Below are positions 1 through 7,772 of a DNA stretch of 64,000 nt, piece after piece. Source of the DNA: Pareuzebyella sediminis (GTDB lineage Bacteria; Bacteroidota; Bacteroidia; Flavobacteriales; Flavobacteriaceae). The stretch is taken from the NCBI RefSeq assembly GCF_008367235.1, contig NZ_VTZS01000001.1, positions 434,001 to 498,000 on the forward strand, read 5' to 3'. The position numbers were made by a program, and so were the translations under genes. Below the pieces are notes generated by a model that saw nothing but the letters and a program-made list of their open reading frames with translations, was not told where the DNA came from and did no database searches. How positions within the stretch are numbered: the first letter of the stretch is position 1; each line of letters opens with the position of its first letter.

Positions 1-281
1 ACGTAGCCGTGAAGTGGGAAAAAGGAGATATGCGAGACGGTCTTGAATACGCCATCGCCAATCACATGAAAAAGTGTTATTTAAATTGGAACAAGGACAC
101 GGTCGATGACAAAGTGATTTTCAAACACCTCTACGAACTAAGTGATGGTCAAATCGACTTGACCGGAGAAAATCTCACGGATAGTGGTCAATTTCTTAAG
201 AATCGGGTTTCTAAGTCACCTAGGAGCAATTCAGGGAAAAAAAACCAACGAAACAGCAATCGCGGCAAAAAGCGATACTAA
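1..281 (+). CDS. DUF4290 family protein, C-terminal part (5' end outside window)
   Basis: The reading frame is open from the first bases of the window, so the true start lies upstream. About 92 C-terminal residues are visible and end at TAA 279-281. The sequence (YAIANHMKKCYLNWN, then FKHLYELSDG) resembles the C-terminal part of DUF4290, a family of unknown function common in Bacteroidetes and usually next to murA, which follows here after 15 bases. The last ~25 residues are a Lys/Arg/Asn/Ser-rich basic tail with no predicted fold, possibly able to bind nucleic acid (inference only). The close spacing suggests cotranscription with murA. The family call is from memory of the domain and the gene order. 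Confidence 0.75.
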   Translation, partial: VAVKWEKGDMRDGLEYAIANHMKKCYLNWNKDTVDDKVIFKHLYELSDGQIDLTGENLTDSGQFLKNRVSKSPRSNSGKKNQRNSNRGKKRY

Positions 282-296
282 TATTTTCCTTCTTTT

Positions 297-1604
297 ATGG
301 GTACCTTTAAAATTGAAGGCGGTCACCAGCTCTCCGGTGAAATTACGCCACAAGGCGCAAAAAACGAGGCCTTACAGATTTTGTGCGCAGTACTTTTGAC
401 TGCCGAAAAAGTTACGATCAGTAATATTCCAGATATTGTCGACGTCAATAAATTGATTACCCTCTTGGAAGATTTGGGGGTTAAAATACGTAAGAAGGAA
501 AAAGGTACGTATACCTTCGAGGCAGACGAAATCAACTTGGATTATATGCAATCCGCGAAGTTTAAAGAGGATGGTCGCGGCCTTAGGGGTTCCATCATGT
601 TAGTAGGTCCTCTTTTAGCACGGTTTGGTCGGGGGTATATTCCGAAGCCCGGTGGTGATAAAATAGGTCGACGACGACTTGATACCCATTTTGAAGGTTT
701 TATTAAACTCGGAGCCAAGTTCCGGTATAACAGGGAAGAGCATTTTTATGGCGTAGAAGCCAAAAAGTTGAAGGGTACCTATATGCTTCTTGATGAGGCT
801 TCCGTTACCGGTACAGCAAATATTGTAATGGCTGCGGTGCTTGCAGAAGGGAAAACTACGATCTATAATGCCGCTTGCGAGCCTTACCTGCAACAGTTAT
901 GCAAAATGTTGAACCGTATGGGCGCAAAGATAGCTGGGGTAGGTTCCAACTTATTAGAAATAGAAGGCGTCGCAACCTTGGGGGGCACCGAGCATGCCAT
1001 GTTACCCGATATGATTGAAATCGGTAGTTGGATCGGTCTGGCGGCAATGACCAAGAGCGAACTGACCATCAAAAATGTGAGCTGGAACGATTTAGGACAG
1101 ATTCCTACCGTCTTTAGAAAGTTGGGAATTATAGTGGAGCGCAAAAATGACGACATTTTTATTCCTAAGCACACAAAAGGCTATGAAATACAGAATTTTA
1201 TTGATGGTTCGATTCTGACCATAGCAGACGCTCCATGGCCAGGACTTACCCCTGATTTGCTGAGCATAATTCTAGTGGTTGCCACACAGGCCAAAGGTGA
1301 AGTACTTATCCATCAAAAAATGTTTGAAAGTCGACTCTTCTTCGTTGATAAGTTGATAGATATGGGGGCGAAGATTATTCTCTGTGATCCCCATCGGGCC
1401 ACCGTCATAGGACATGATTTCAAATCGACCCTGAAAGCCACAACCATGGTTTCCCCAGATATTCGAGCAGGGGTTTCTCTTTTAATAGCCGCCTTGTCGG
1501 CCAAAGGTACTTCTACCATTCACAATATCGAACAAATTGATCGGGGCTATGAGAACATCGATGAGCGTCTACGAGCTATCGGAGCGAACATTGTGAGGGT
1601 ATAG
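297..1604 (+). CDS. murA: UDP-N-acetylglucosamine 1-carboxyvinyltransferase (MurA) with Asp in place of the catalytic Cys
   Basis: MurA transfers enolpyruvate from PEP to UDP-GlcNAc, the first committed step of peptidoglycan synthesis in the cytoplasm. The 435-residue length and the EPSP-synthase-like inside-out barrel pattern fit the family: an N-terminal GAKNEALQ motif around residues 20-27, RGSIMLVGPLLARFG at 97-111, and a C-terminal DIRAGVSLLIAAL segment. The flexible loop reads KPGGDKIGRRRLDTH (117-131). Asp121 (codon 657-659) sits where E. coli MurA has Cys115, the residue alkylated by fosfomycin. Asp at this site is known from naturally fosfomycin-insensitive MurA such as that of Mycobacterium tuberculosis. 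ATG 297 follows the DUF4290 stop by 15 bases. Function is confident; the resistance prediction is inference from the residue. Confidence 0.97.
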   Translation: MGTFKIEGGHQLSGEITPQGAKNEALQILCAVLLTAEKVTISNIPDIVDVNKLITLLEDLGVKIRKKEKGTYTFEADEINLDYMQSAKFKEDGRGLRGSIMLVGPLLARFGRGYIPKPGGDKIGRRRLDTHFEGFIKLGAKFRYNREEHFYGVEAKKLKGTYMLLDEASVTGTANIVMAAVLAEGKTTIYNAACEPYLQQLCKMLNRMGAKIAGVGSNLLEIEGVATLGGTEHAMLPDMIEIGSWIGLAAMTKSELTIKNVSWNDLGQIPTVFRKLGIIVERKNDDIFIPKHTKGYEIQNFIDGSILTIADAPWPGLTPDLLSIILVVATQAKGEVLIHQKMFESRLFFVDKLIDMGAKIILCDPHRATVIGHDFKSTLKATTMVSPDIRAGVSLLIAALSAKGTSTIHNIEQIDRGYENIDERLRAIGANIVRV

Positions 1605-1624
1605 AGACAGCAAAATTAGAATTC

Positions 1625-1944
1625 TTGGCAAAGAATTACTTAGATAGACTTCAGCTTGATATCGTTTCCGTACCGAAGAACCGTTTTGAACTAAATGTCG
1701 ACGGGCAGGTTGCTTTCATAGATTTTATAAGGGCTAAAGAAAACAAAATCTTCCTCACGCATACAGAAGTGCCTAAAAGCCTCGAAGGAAAGGGTGTGGG
1801 AAGTACCATCGTTTCGAAAGTTTTGGATTACATCAGGGAAAATAATCTCAAACTGGCGCCCTATGCCCCTTTGTGGCGGCCTACATTAAAAGACATCCCG
1901 AGAAGGTAGATGGACTTTTGGCAGAGGGCTATTCCGTTTCCTAG
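1625..1944 (+). pseudogene. GNAT-like N-acetyltransferase (COG2388 type) with a single-base frameshift near the 3' end
   Basis: The frame starting at TTG 1625, 20 bases after murA, encodes a short acetyltransferase-like protein with an acetyl-CoA loop EGKGVGS around residues 57-63. In this frame it stops at 1909 after an aberrant tail (PLWRPTLKDIPRR). Adding one T after base 1864 restores the family's usual ending: the +1 frame reads FVAAYIKRHPEKVDGLLAEG and stops at TAG 1942-1944. It also creates the Tyr-Cys-Pro triplet typical of these small single-domain N-acetyltransferases. The restored protein would be about 105 residues. Either the gene is genuinely frameshifted or the assembly lost one T; the reading cannot decide. 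Cotranscription with murA is likely. Confidence 0.72.
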
Positions 1945-1997
1945 ACTTTACTTAAAAGAGCCTTCGACTCCAGACTATTTAAAGTCCAGCGCACACA

Positions 1998-2996
1998 CTA
2001 TTTTTCAACAAGGGTCTCATCAGGGTATTTGGCAAAACGCCCACGTTCTTTGTCGTGTACGTTATCTGCATGAGGCCATGGCCAACCTCCATATTGGGTC
2101 AATCTATACTGCTCCATGGCATCCTGAATTTCCTTTTGGGTATTCATGACAAACGGGCCGTACTTGGCTACCGGTTCATTGATGGGTTTACCCTGAAGTA
2201 GTAAGAGGTATGCAGATTTTTGTCCGGCCTGTATCACAATTTCTTCTTCAGCGTTGAGTTCGATACCTTGGTTCGGCGTGATGCTAGTATCCTCCAAGGA
2301 AATAGTATCGCCTTCGTAAAAATAAAGAGTTCGGTTTATGCCCTTACTGGCCTTGGGGAGGGTACACGTAGAATGAGGTTCTATCTGTATGTTCCATATA
2401 GCAACCTCGTTGCTTTTATCGGCAGCCCATGAATCGGGTGCAGGAGGAGGTGCATCTGCCTCTCCATAACTTCCGGCCACTATTTTTATTCGGGTACCTT
2501 CGGAAGTAATTATAGGAATGTCCTCATGCCATAACATTTTGAAATGCGGGTCGACAAATTTGCTTTTCTGCGGAAGATTGAGCCAAATTTGAAACAGTTC
2601 CAAGGTGTTTTCTTTATCGGTTTCTAAAAGGGGAAACATTTCGGAATGCTGTACCCCGTTACCAGCGGTCATCCACTGCACGTCACCTTCGCCAAAGCGA
2701 CCTGCGGCCCCTAACGAATCTGAATGGTCACAAAAACCTTTGTTCACTATGGTAATGGTTTCAAACCCGCGATGGGGGTGGGCTGGAAAGCCTGGTATGG
2801 TCTGCCCATGGTACATTCTCCACCCATCTTTAATAGTGAAATCGTTCCCTAAATTACGTCCTTCTAAAGAAGCTGCCGGCGACATGTCTTCTCTTCCCTT
2901 AGGATAATGGTCTAGATGATAGACACAGAATAAAAAGGGGTCTTGGGTCTGCCAGGGAAATCCAAGTGTAAATATGTTTTTGATCGCTTTTTTCAT
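1998..2996 (-). CDS. Pirin family protein (bicupin)
   Basis: This 332-residue protein has the pirin layout of two cupin barrels. The N-terminal barrel carries the metal-binding set HPHRGFETI (His73, His75) and QHSEM (His117, Glu119), which would bind one Fe or another divalent metal. The C-terminal barrel (about residues 190-285, ending near PVAKYGPFVMN) lacks an obvious metal set, as is usual. Some pirins have quercetin 2,3-dioxygenase activity and others act as redox-sensing transcription cofactors; the sequence alone does not choose. No signal peptide is seen, so it is likely cytoplasmic. It lies 86 bases downstream of a VOC protein on the same strand and may be cotranscribed with it. Confidence 0.92.
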   Translation of the reverse strand: MKKAIKNIFTLGFPWQTQDPFLFCVYHLDHYPKGREDMSPAASLEGRNLGNDFTIKDGWRMYHGQTIPGFPAHPHRGFETITIVNKGFCDHSDSLGAAGRFGEGDVQWMTAGNGVQHSEMFPLLETDKENTLELFQIWLNLPQKSKFVDPHFKMLWHEDIPIITSEGTRIKIVAGSYGEADAPPPAPDSWAADKSNEVAIWNIQIEPHSTCTLPKASKGINRTLYFYEGDTISLEDTSITPNQGIELNAEEEIVIQAGQKSAYLLLLQGKPINEPVAKYGPFVMNTQKEIQDAMEQYRLTQYGGWPWPHADNVHDKERGRFAKYPDETLVEK

Positions 2997-3082
2997 GTTT
3001 GTATTGTTAACTACTTAAATAAATACTATACTTCTGCCACTTATACCACAAGGCATGCGTTCTTTTTTTCTTAACTACCGAA

Positions 3083-3529
3083 TCAGTGCTTGGCGTCATT
3101 TATTTCTATCCAATAGTCGTCGGGGTCTTGTATGTATATTTGCCGAACCCCATCGGATCGGTGGGTAACCGCATTTTTTTCGCCTGGCCAGTCCCAGTAC
3201 GTTATACCATGGGCTTCAAGGTGGGCAATGAATTGATCTAGGGCTCGTGTTGAAAGGCAAAGGTGCATCGACTTGTTCTTTTCAAACGGTGCAAAATCTT
3301 TTTCGATGAGATGAATTTGGGAATTCCCACTTACGATGAACCATCGAAAGCCAGGCGATCGATCAGGATGGGGTGTTTCTCTCAATCCCAAAATTTTTCC
3401 GTAGAATTCTGCACTGATATCCGAGTCTTCGACCACAAGGGCAAAATGGTCTATTTTAAAGTCAAAGGCTTGTGACCAACCTGAGTAGGTTATTGGTAGG
3501 ACAAATAGGATTATCAAAATCTTTTTCAT
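3083..3529 (-). CDS. VOC (glyoxalase/bleomycin resistance-like) family protein with signal peptide
   Basis: The protein has 148 residues. The first ~20 form a signal peptide (MKKILIILFVLP, ending near GWSQA), followed by one vicinal-oxygen-chelate fold: FKIDHFALVVEDSDISAEFYGKIL (25-48), a central HLIEKD strand, and YIQDPDDYWIEIND at the C-terminus. Candidate metal ligands are His28, the His of HLIEKD and the Glu of WIEIND, so the ligand set for a metal enzyme seems intact. A single VOC module must dimerise to form a site. Export to the periplasm is unusual for glyoxalases and speaks against cytosolic lactoylglutathione lyase. Substrate unknown. The pirin gene follows on the same strand. Confidence 0.85.
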   Translation of the reverse strand: MKKILIILFVLPITYSGWSQAFDFKIDHFALVVEDSDISAEFYGKILGLRETPHPDRSPGFRWFIVSGNSQIHLIEKDFAPFEKNKSMHLCLSTRALDQFIAHLEAHGITYWDWPGEKNAVTHRSDGVRQIYIQDPDDYWIEINDAKH

Positions 3530-3784
3530 CTAGATTTAATTTTTTTCTTTATCGAATAATTATACCCACTTTTCATAAAATTCAATGGGTCACATGATGC
3601 GGCCTCAAGATAACTAAAAAATTCCCTAGAATTGAATTAAGGGAATAGGGTATAGGCCGATTTTTTTCTTTTCCATGTCACACTAAAGTTCAGTTTTACG
3701 TGTCTCTGAACAATATTTCGAACACTCTTTGAGTTAATTATCAAGCGTTTGTCCCAAATCAAAACGTTAAACCAAAATATTTTT

Positions 3785-4834
3785 ATGAAAAAACTTAACC
3801 TTCTCCTACTAATGACATTCGGCAGTCTTTTTTTTGTTGGATGTAGCGCAACGAATAGATTGACCATGGGTGCTGTAGAGCCTGCGAGGATCAATTTACC
3901 TTCCCATATTGTTAAGGTTGGTATTATCAACCGAAGCATACCTTCCGAATCAAATTCTGCCATTGATAAAATAGATAAGATCTTATCGTTGGAGGGGCGA
4001 AACCTTGATAAGGAAGGGGCTGAAGCGGCCATAACCGGTCTATTTCATGAATTGTCTAAAAATAAAAAGTTTGAATCGGTTGCGGTTATCGATAGCATTG
4101 AAATTCAACGAAAGGGCCTTGGAGTTTTTCCGGCGGCCTTAAGTTGGGAAGCGGTTGAACTAATTTGTGAAGCTTATGACCTAGATGCCTTGTTTTCGCT
4201 CGAGTTCTATGACACCGATACCCGTGTAGATTACGAAATGACCAGTGTTGCCATTCCGAACAATATAGGTATTAAGGCATCGGTTCCTGGGCATAAGGTT
4301 ACTCTGAATACGGCTATCAAAAACGGATGGCGCATCTATGATCCTCAGGCAAAATTGGTCGTAGATGAATATCTGTTGAACGATCATATTGTTTCGGTGG
4401 GAAAAGGAATAAACCCGGTGAAAGCCGTTGAGGCGGTTATCGGCCGGAAGGAAGCCGTGTTGCAGCACAGTACTCACCTTGGAAATGCCTATGCTTTTGA
4501 CCTTATCCCGATACGGAAAAGAATTGCGAGAGATTATTTTGTTCGGGGAACGAATAATTTTGTGATGGCCAAGCGAAGAGCACAGACCGGCGACTGGGAC
4601 GGAGCGGCTGACCTATGGGAGCAGGAGGTAAGCAATCCTAAAGGGAAAGTGGCCGGTAGAGCCTGTTATAACATGGCGATTATCAATGAAATAAACGGTG
4701 ATCTCGAAAATGCCGTGCAGTGGGCATCAAAGTCCTATACAGATTATAGAAATAAAGATGCATTGCGCTATCTTAATCTTTTACGGTATCGCATGGCGGA
4801 AATCGAACAAGTCGAAGAGCAACTATCGCGATAG
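3785..4834 (+). CDS. DUF6340-like lipoprotein with C-terminal tetratricopeptide-like helices
   Basis: I start the protein at ATG 3785 rather than the in-frame TTG at 3749. The ATG gives a clean lipoprotein signal: MKKLNLLLLMTFGS followed by a lipobox ending in Cys at FFVGC. The mature part of about 330 residues is likely anchored to a membrane facing the periplasm. The middle resembles the DUF6340 family of Bacteroidetes lipoproteins (from memory, moderate certainty). The C-terminal 90 residues (GDWDGAADLWEQEV, then GRACYNMAIINEINGDLENAVQWA) read as TPR-like helix pairs. Function unknown. A strong hairpin terminator follows at 4859-4883, and the gene appears monocistronic. Confidence 0.8.
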   Translation: MKKLNLLLLMTFGSLFFVGCSATNRLTMGAVEPARINLPSHIVKVGIINRSIPSESNSAIDKIDKILSLEGRNLDKEGAEAAITGLFHELSKNKKFESVAVIDSIEIQRKGLGVFPAALSWEAVELICEAYDLDALFSLEFYDTDTRVDYEMTSVAIPNNIGIKASVPGHKVTLNTAIKNGWRIYDPQAKLVVDEYLLNDHIVSVGKGINPVKAVEAVIGRKEAVLQHSTHLGNAYAFDLIPIRKRIARDYFVRGTNNFVMAKRRAQTGDWDGAADLWEQEVSNPKGKVAGRACYNMAIINEINGDLENAVQWASKSYTDYRNKDALRYLNLLRYRMAEIEQVEEQLSR

Positions 4835-4858
4835 TAACCAGAAGGCTAATTATAAGTT

Positions 4859-4883
4859 ACCCATCCAAACGGATGGGTTTTTT
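4859..4883 (+). terminator. Rho-independent terminator after the DUF6340-like gene
   Basis: The arms ACCCATCC (4859-4866) and GGATGGGT (4871-4878) form a perfect stem with loop AAAC, and six T follow from 4878. It lies 25 bases after the stop codon at 4834 and just before the convergent photolyase gene. Confidence 0.85.
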
Positions 4884-4908
4884 CCGTAGTTCAAGAAGGT
4901 CATGTTCT

Positions 4909-6219
4909 TTAACCCACGGCTTCTTTGTAGGTTTTCAGGCAGCGTTCACGCGCTTTTTTGTGATCTACCATTTTGTCAGGGTAGGATTTGGAATCATATT
5001 CAGGAATCCATTTCGAAATATATGTTCTGTCTTTATCAAATTTGTCTACTTGGGTCATCGGATTGAAAATCCTAAAATAAGGTGCGGCATCCACACCACT
5101 ACCGGCCGCCCACTGCCAATTACCGACATTACTGCTCATTTCATAATCTAAGAGCTTTTCTGCAAAATAGGCCTCGCCCCAACGCCAATCGATAAGCAGG
5201 TGTTTGCATAAAAAGCTGGCCACTAACATACGTACACGATTATGCATGTAGCCCGATTGGTTCAACTGCCTCATTCCTGCATCGACAAGTTGGAAGCCCG
5301 TCTTTCCGTTTTTCCATTTTTCAAACTCGGCCTCATCATTACGCCAGTCGATACGATCGTATTTTTTTTTGAATGCTTCGTTTACCGTTCTTGGAAAATG
5401 CCACAAGATTTGCATAAAAAATTCGCGCCAGATGAGTTCGCTCCAAAATACCTCATTTTTCTCGGCAATGGCTTTTTTCATCATTTTACGTATGGATACG
5501 GTACCAAATCTCAGGTGGGGCCCTAGTCGAGAGGTACCTTCTTCAATTCCAGGGAAATTCCGGGTATCCTCATAATTTTGGATTAAGGTCGGTGTGACCA
5601 CATATTCAGGAACTTTTAAGGATGATGTTTCAAAACCCATATCTGATAAGGTTAGATTGGGCAGTCGAGTATGCTTCACCAAATTCTTCAAATATTGACT
5701 GGTGTAGTGTATCTTAAGATGGGTGTCGCTTTCAAAGGCCGCTTTCCATTTCTTCATGTAAGGGGTGTAGACCACATAAGGGTCTCCATCATCCTTTACG
5801 ATTTGATCTTTTTCGAAAATTACCTGATCTTTATAGGTCTTAAAACCAATACTGTTCTCCCCAAGAAATTTTTCGACCTCGGCATCTCTTTTTTTAGCAT
5901 AAGGTTCATAATCATGATTGGTGTAAACACTTTGTATTTGATACGTTTTGGTCAGTTCCTTAAAAATATCTATAGGCTTCCCATGGTGTATTGCAATCGA
6001 GCTTTCATGCTCTTTTTGCAATGTTTCTCTCATGTGCTGAAGCTTATCATAAATAAAGGTTACCCGGGCATCGTTTTTAGGTAGCTTTTCTACTATTTCG
6101 GTATCAAAAATAAAGAGCGGCAGTACAGGAAAATTTCCCTTGAGCGCTTCAAGAAAACCAACGTTGTCGTCAAGCCGTAAATCTCTACGGAACCAAAAAA
6201 TGGAAATTTTCTTATTCAT
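4909..6219 (-). CDS. phr: Deoxyribodipyrimidine photolyase (cryptochrome/photolyase family, class I)
   Basis: This 436-residue flavoprotein repairs cyclobutane pyrimidine dimers using blue light and reduced FAD. The N-terminal alpha/beta antenna domain starts with ISIFWFRRDLRLDDN (5-19). The helical FAD-binding domain carries RLGPHLRFGTVSIRKM, LIWREFFMQI, DAGMRQLNQSGYMHNRVRM and DYEMSSNVGNWQWAAGSGVDAAPYFRIFNP in distant blocks; NW/DxA/FNP are the FAD and substrate contacts of the family. Length and C-terminus (no long tail) fit a repair enzyme rather than a plant-type cryptochrome. It is the last gene of a minus-strand operon with an SDR (63-base gap) and an SRPBCC protein, an association seen in light-induced gene sets of many bacteria. 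Confidence 0.95.
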   Translation of the reverse strand: MNKKISIFWFRRDLRLDDNVGFLEALKGNFPVLPLFIFDTEIVEKLPKNDARVTFIYDKLQHMRETLQKEHESSIAIHHGKPIDIFKELTKTYQIQSVYTNHDYEPYAKKRDAEVEKFLGENSIGFKTYKDQVIFEKDQIVKDDGDPYVVYTPYMKKWKAAFESDTHLKIHYTSQYLKNLVKHTRLPNLTLSDMGFETSSLKVPEYVVTPTLIQNYEDTRNFPGIEEGTSRLGPHLRFGTVSIRKMMKKAIAEKNEVFWSELIWREFFMQILWHFPRTVNEAFKKKYDRIDWRNDEAEFEKWKNGKTGFQLVDAGMRQLNQSGYMHNRVRMLVASFLCKHLLIDWRWGEAYFAEKLLDYEMSSNVGNWQWAAGSGVDAAPYFRIFNPMTQVDKFDKDRTYISKWIPEYDSKSYPDKMVDHKKARERCLKTYKEAVG

Positions 6220-6282
6220 GGAATAGCGTGCTTAATATATTTTGAAAAAAGTCAATGGCCATGTTTGTCTCTATACGCGGTA

Positions 6283-6975
6283 CTAAGTAACGTTTAAAGT
6301 AGAAAGCCCGCCGTCGACTCCAACGATTTGACCCGTGATCCAAGTGCTTTTGTCATCCAATAAGAAGGCGGCAATATTTGCAATATCTTTAGGTTTACCT
6401 ACTCTTTTGAGTGGGTGGCGATCGGCCATTTTTTCACGTTTTTTGTCATTGTTGAGCAGACGATCCGCCAAAGGAGTGTCCACCAAGGAAGGTGCTATTA
6501 CATTGACCCTTAGATTAGGGGCATATTCCGCCGCCAAAGATTTAGCAAAGCCTTCGATGGCACCTTTTGCAGCTGCTACACTGGTGTGAAATGGCATTCC
6601 GGTTCCGACGGCTACCGTACTGAACAAGACCACACTTGCCCCATCTGCCATTTTACCCATGATTTCTTTGATTATTTTTACCATAGAGAAGAAATTCAAC
6701 TGCATATCTTCCTCAAAGGTATCTAAAGAAAGCATTTTAAAAGGTTTCAAGTTGATGCTCCCTGGGCAATACACAAAACCATGTAAGGTTTCAGGAAGGT
6801 CTTCTGTATTCAATTCGTCCGTAGTTGCATCAAACGGAATATGAACAGAATCTGTATCATTAAGTCCCTCAGAACTTCTAGAGGCGACAAACACGTTGTA
6901 CTCCTTTTCCATCAATTTGACCAAAGCCAGACCGATACCGTGAGATCCTCCTATTAATAGTATGTTTTTTTTCAT
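6283..6975 (-). CDS. Atypical short-chain dehydrogenase/reductase lacking the catalytic tyrosine
   Basis: The 230-residue protein has the Rossmann glycine motif GGSHGIG (9-15), a CPGSIN segment where classical SDRs have NNAG, and the C-terminal IAAFLLDDKSTWITGQIVGVDGG signature in blocks. The active-site Ser is present (Ser119 in LFSTVAV) and so is the Lys (Lys137). The YxxxK motif, however, reads VAAAK, with Val133 (codon 6577-6579) replacing Tyr. A normal proton relay is therefore not possible. It may be a nucleotide-binding or otherwise altered enzyme. It lies between the SRPBCC and photolyase genes on the minus strand (39 and 63 base gaps), so a role in the light or photodamage response is inferred. 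Confidence 0.85.
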   Translation of the reverse strand: MKKNILLIGGSHGIGLALVKLMEKEYNVFVASRSSEGLNDTDSVHIPFDATTDELNTEDLPETLHGFVYCPGSINLKPFKMLSLDTFEEDMQLNFFSMVKIIKEIMGKMADGASVVLFSTVAVGTGMPFHTSVAAAKGAIEGFAKSLAAEYAPNLRVNVIAPSLVDTPLADRLLNNDKKREKMADRHPLKRVGKPKDIANIAAFLLDDKSTWITGQIVGVDGGLSTLNVT

Positions 6976-7014
6976 TCAAATATGTTTGTATGTGCAATCG
7001 CTATCCACTTTAGA

Positions 7015-7512
7015 TTAGATGGACTCGAAGCGAATTTGATTTTCTATAGTATCAATGGTACCGAAAAGTTCAGCTAGTTTTTGTTCCCTATACGTAAAAA
7101 TTTGCCGTAATTGCTTTTTGACCAAGAAAGGATGAACCAACTGGCCCAAGATGCCAAAAGGTAATTTATAATCGATGATATCTTCCATTTCAACACCACC
7201 CTCAATTGCTTTCAAAAAATGTTTGTGATGCCATAAAGAATACGGACCAAAACGTTGCTCGTCAACAAAAAACTCTCCTTCTTTGACGTGCGTTATTTCG
7301 GTGACCCATTTCGTGGAATACCCGGAAAAAGGCGTCACTTTGTAATGAATGATTTGACCAGGAAACATGGCCCGATTACCCCCGGCAAGTATTTCAAAAC
7401 CCATATGATCAGGGGTAATGGTACTCAGATTTTTCGGATTTGATAGAAAGTCCCAGGCCTCACTCTTGGAAACGGGTAGTGTTTGTTTTGAAATTAAGCG
7501 ATAGAGTTTCAT
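7015..7512 (-). CDS. SRPBCC family protein of the photolyase operon
   Basis: This 165-residue protein looks like a START/Bet v1-like (SRPBCC) hydrophobic-pocket protein: KSEAWDFLSNPKNLSTITPDHMGF near residues 18-41 is the characteristic first helix region, and the C-terminal helix is LGQLVHPFLVKKQLRQIFTYR (two blocks). No signal peptide is present. Members adjacent to photolyase and SDR genes are often annotated as cell-division inhibitor-like or ligand-binding; the ligand is unknown. It is the promoter-proximal gene of the SRPBCC-SDR-phr operon. A perfect 13-base palindrome lies about 50 bases upstream. Function is not assigned beyond the fold. Confidence 0.82.
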   Translation of the reverse strand: MKLYRLISKQTLPVSKSEAWDFLSNPKNLSTITPDHMGFEILAGGNRAMFPGQIIHYKVTPFSGYSTKWVTEITHVKEGEFFVDEQRFGPYSLWHHKHFLKAIEGGVEMEDIIDYKLPFGILGQLVHPFLVKKQLRQIFTYREQKLAELFGTIDTIENQIRFESI

Positions 7513-7524
7513 TTCATTTTTTAC

Positions 7525-7532
7525 TAAAGATA
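7525..7532 (-). promoter_or_regulatory. Near-match to the Bacteroidota -7 box for the photolyase operon
   Basis: On the minus strand these bases read TATCTTTA, one base off TAnnTTTG, and end 12 bases before the SRPBCC start. No clear -33 TTTG lies 19-21 bases upstream. Weak on its own. Confidence 0.3.
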
Positions 7533-7562
7533 CAAGTAATTTGTGTTTAAATAAATTTCATT

Positions 7563-7575
7563 TTTGTTAAACAAA
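7563..7575. promoter_or_regulatory. Perfect palindrome upstream of the photolyase operon, candidate regulator site
   Basis: TTTGTTAAACAAA is a perfect inverted repeat with 6-base arms and one central base. It sits 31 bases upstream of the near-match -7 box, so it covers the position where a -33 region would lie. A related sequence TTTGTGTTTAAAT lies at 7540-7552. This fits an operator for a MerR/LitR-type light regulator or a similar repressor, but no such regulator is encoded in the window. The assignment is inference. Confidence 0.4.
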
Positions 7576-7742
7576 TTATGTTTTATTTGAAATCATGGCT
7601 ATTTATACCCAACAAAATAGTCTCATGTCACCAAAAATAGGTCATGGCTAGCTATTCATATATTTCGCTATGTAACCCATATATCAATGGTCCTTCATTC
7701 CGATTTAATAAATTATTAACAAATAGGGCATGCCTTTATCTT

Positions 7743-7750
7743 TAGTTTTG
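7743..7750 (+). promoter_or_regulatory. -7 promoter box for the DUF2911 gene
   Basis: TAGTTTTG fits the Bacteroidota -7 consensus TAnnTTTG and lies 22 bases before ATG 7773. The -33 region is not an exact TTTG. Confidence 0.45.
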
Positions 7751-7772
7751 TTAAAACATAAATAACTACATT

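Noticed and set aside
1910-2149. Open frame after the GNAT gene (about 79 residues)
   Set aside because: It overlaps the pirin gene on the other strand and has no family features; only the first part in another frame belongs to the acetyltransferase.
3749-3784. Upstream TTG start for the DUF6340-like lipoprotein
   Set aside because: The extension would put 12 polar residues before a perfect lipoprotein signal; ATG 3785 is better.
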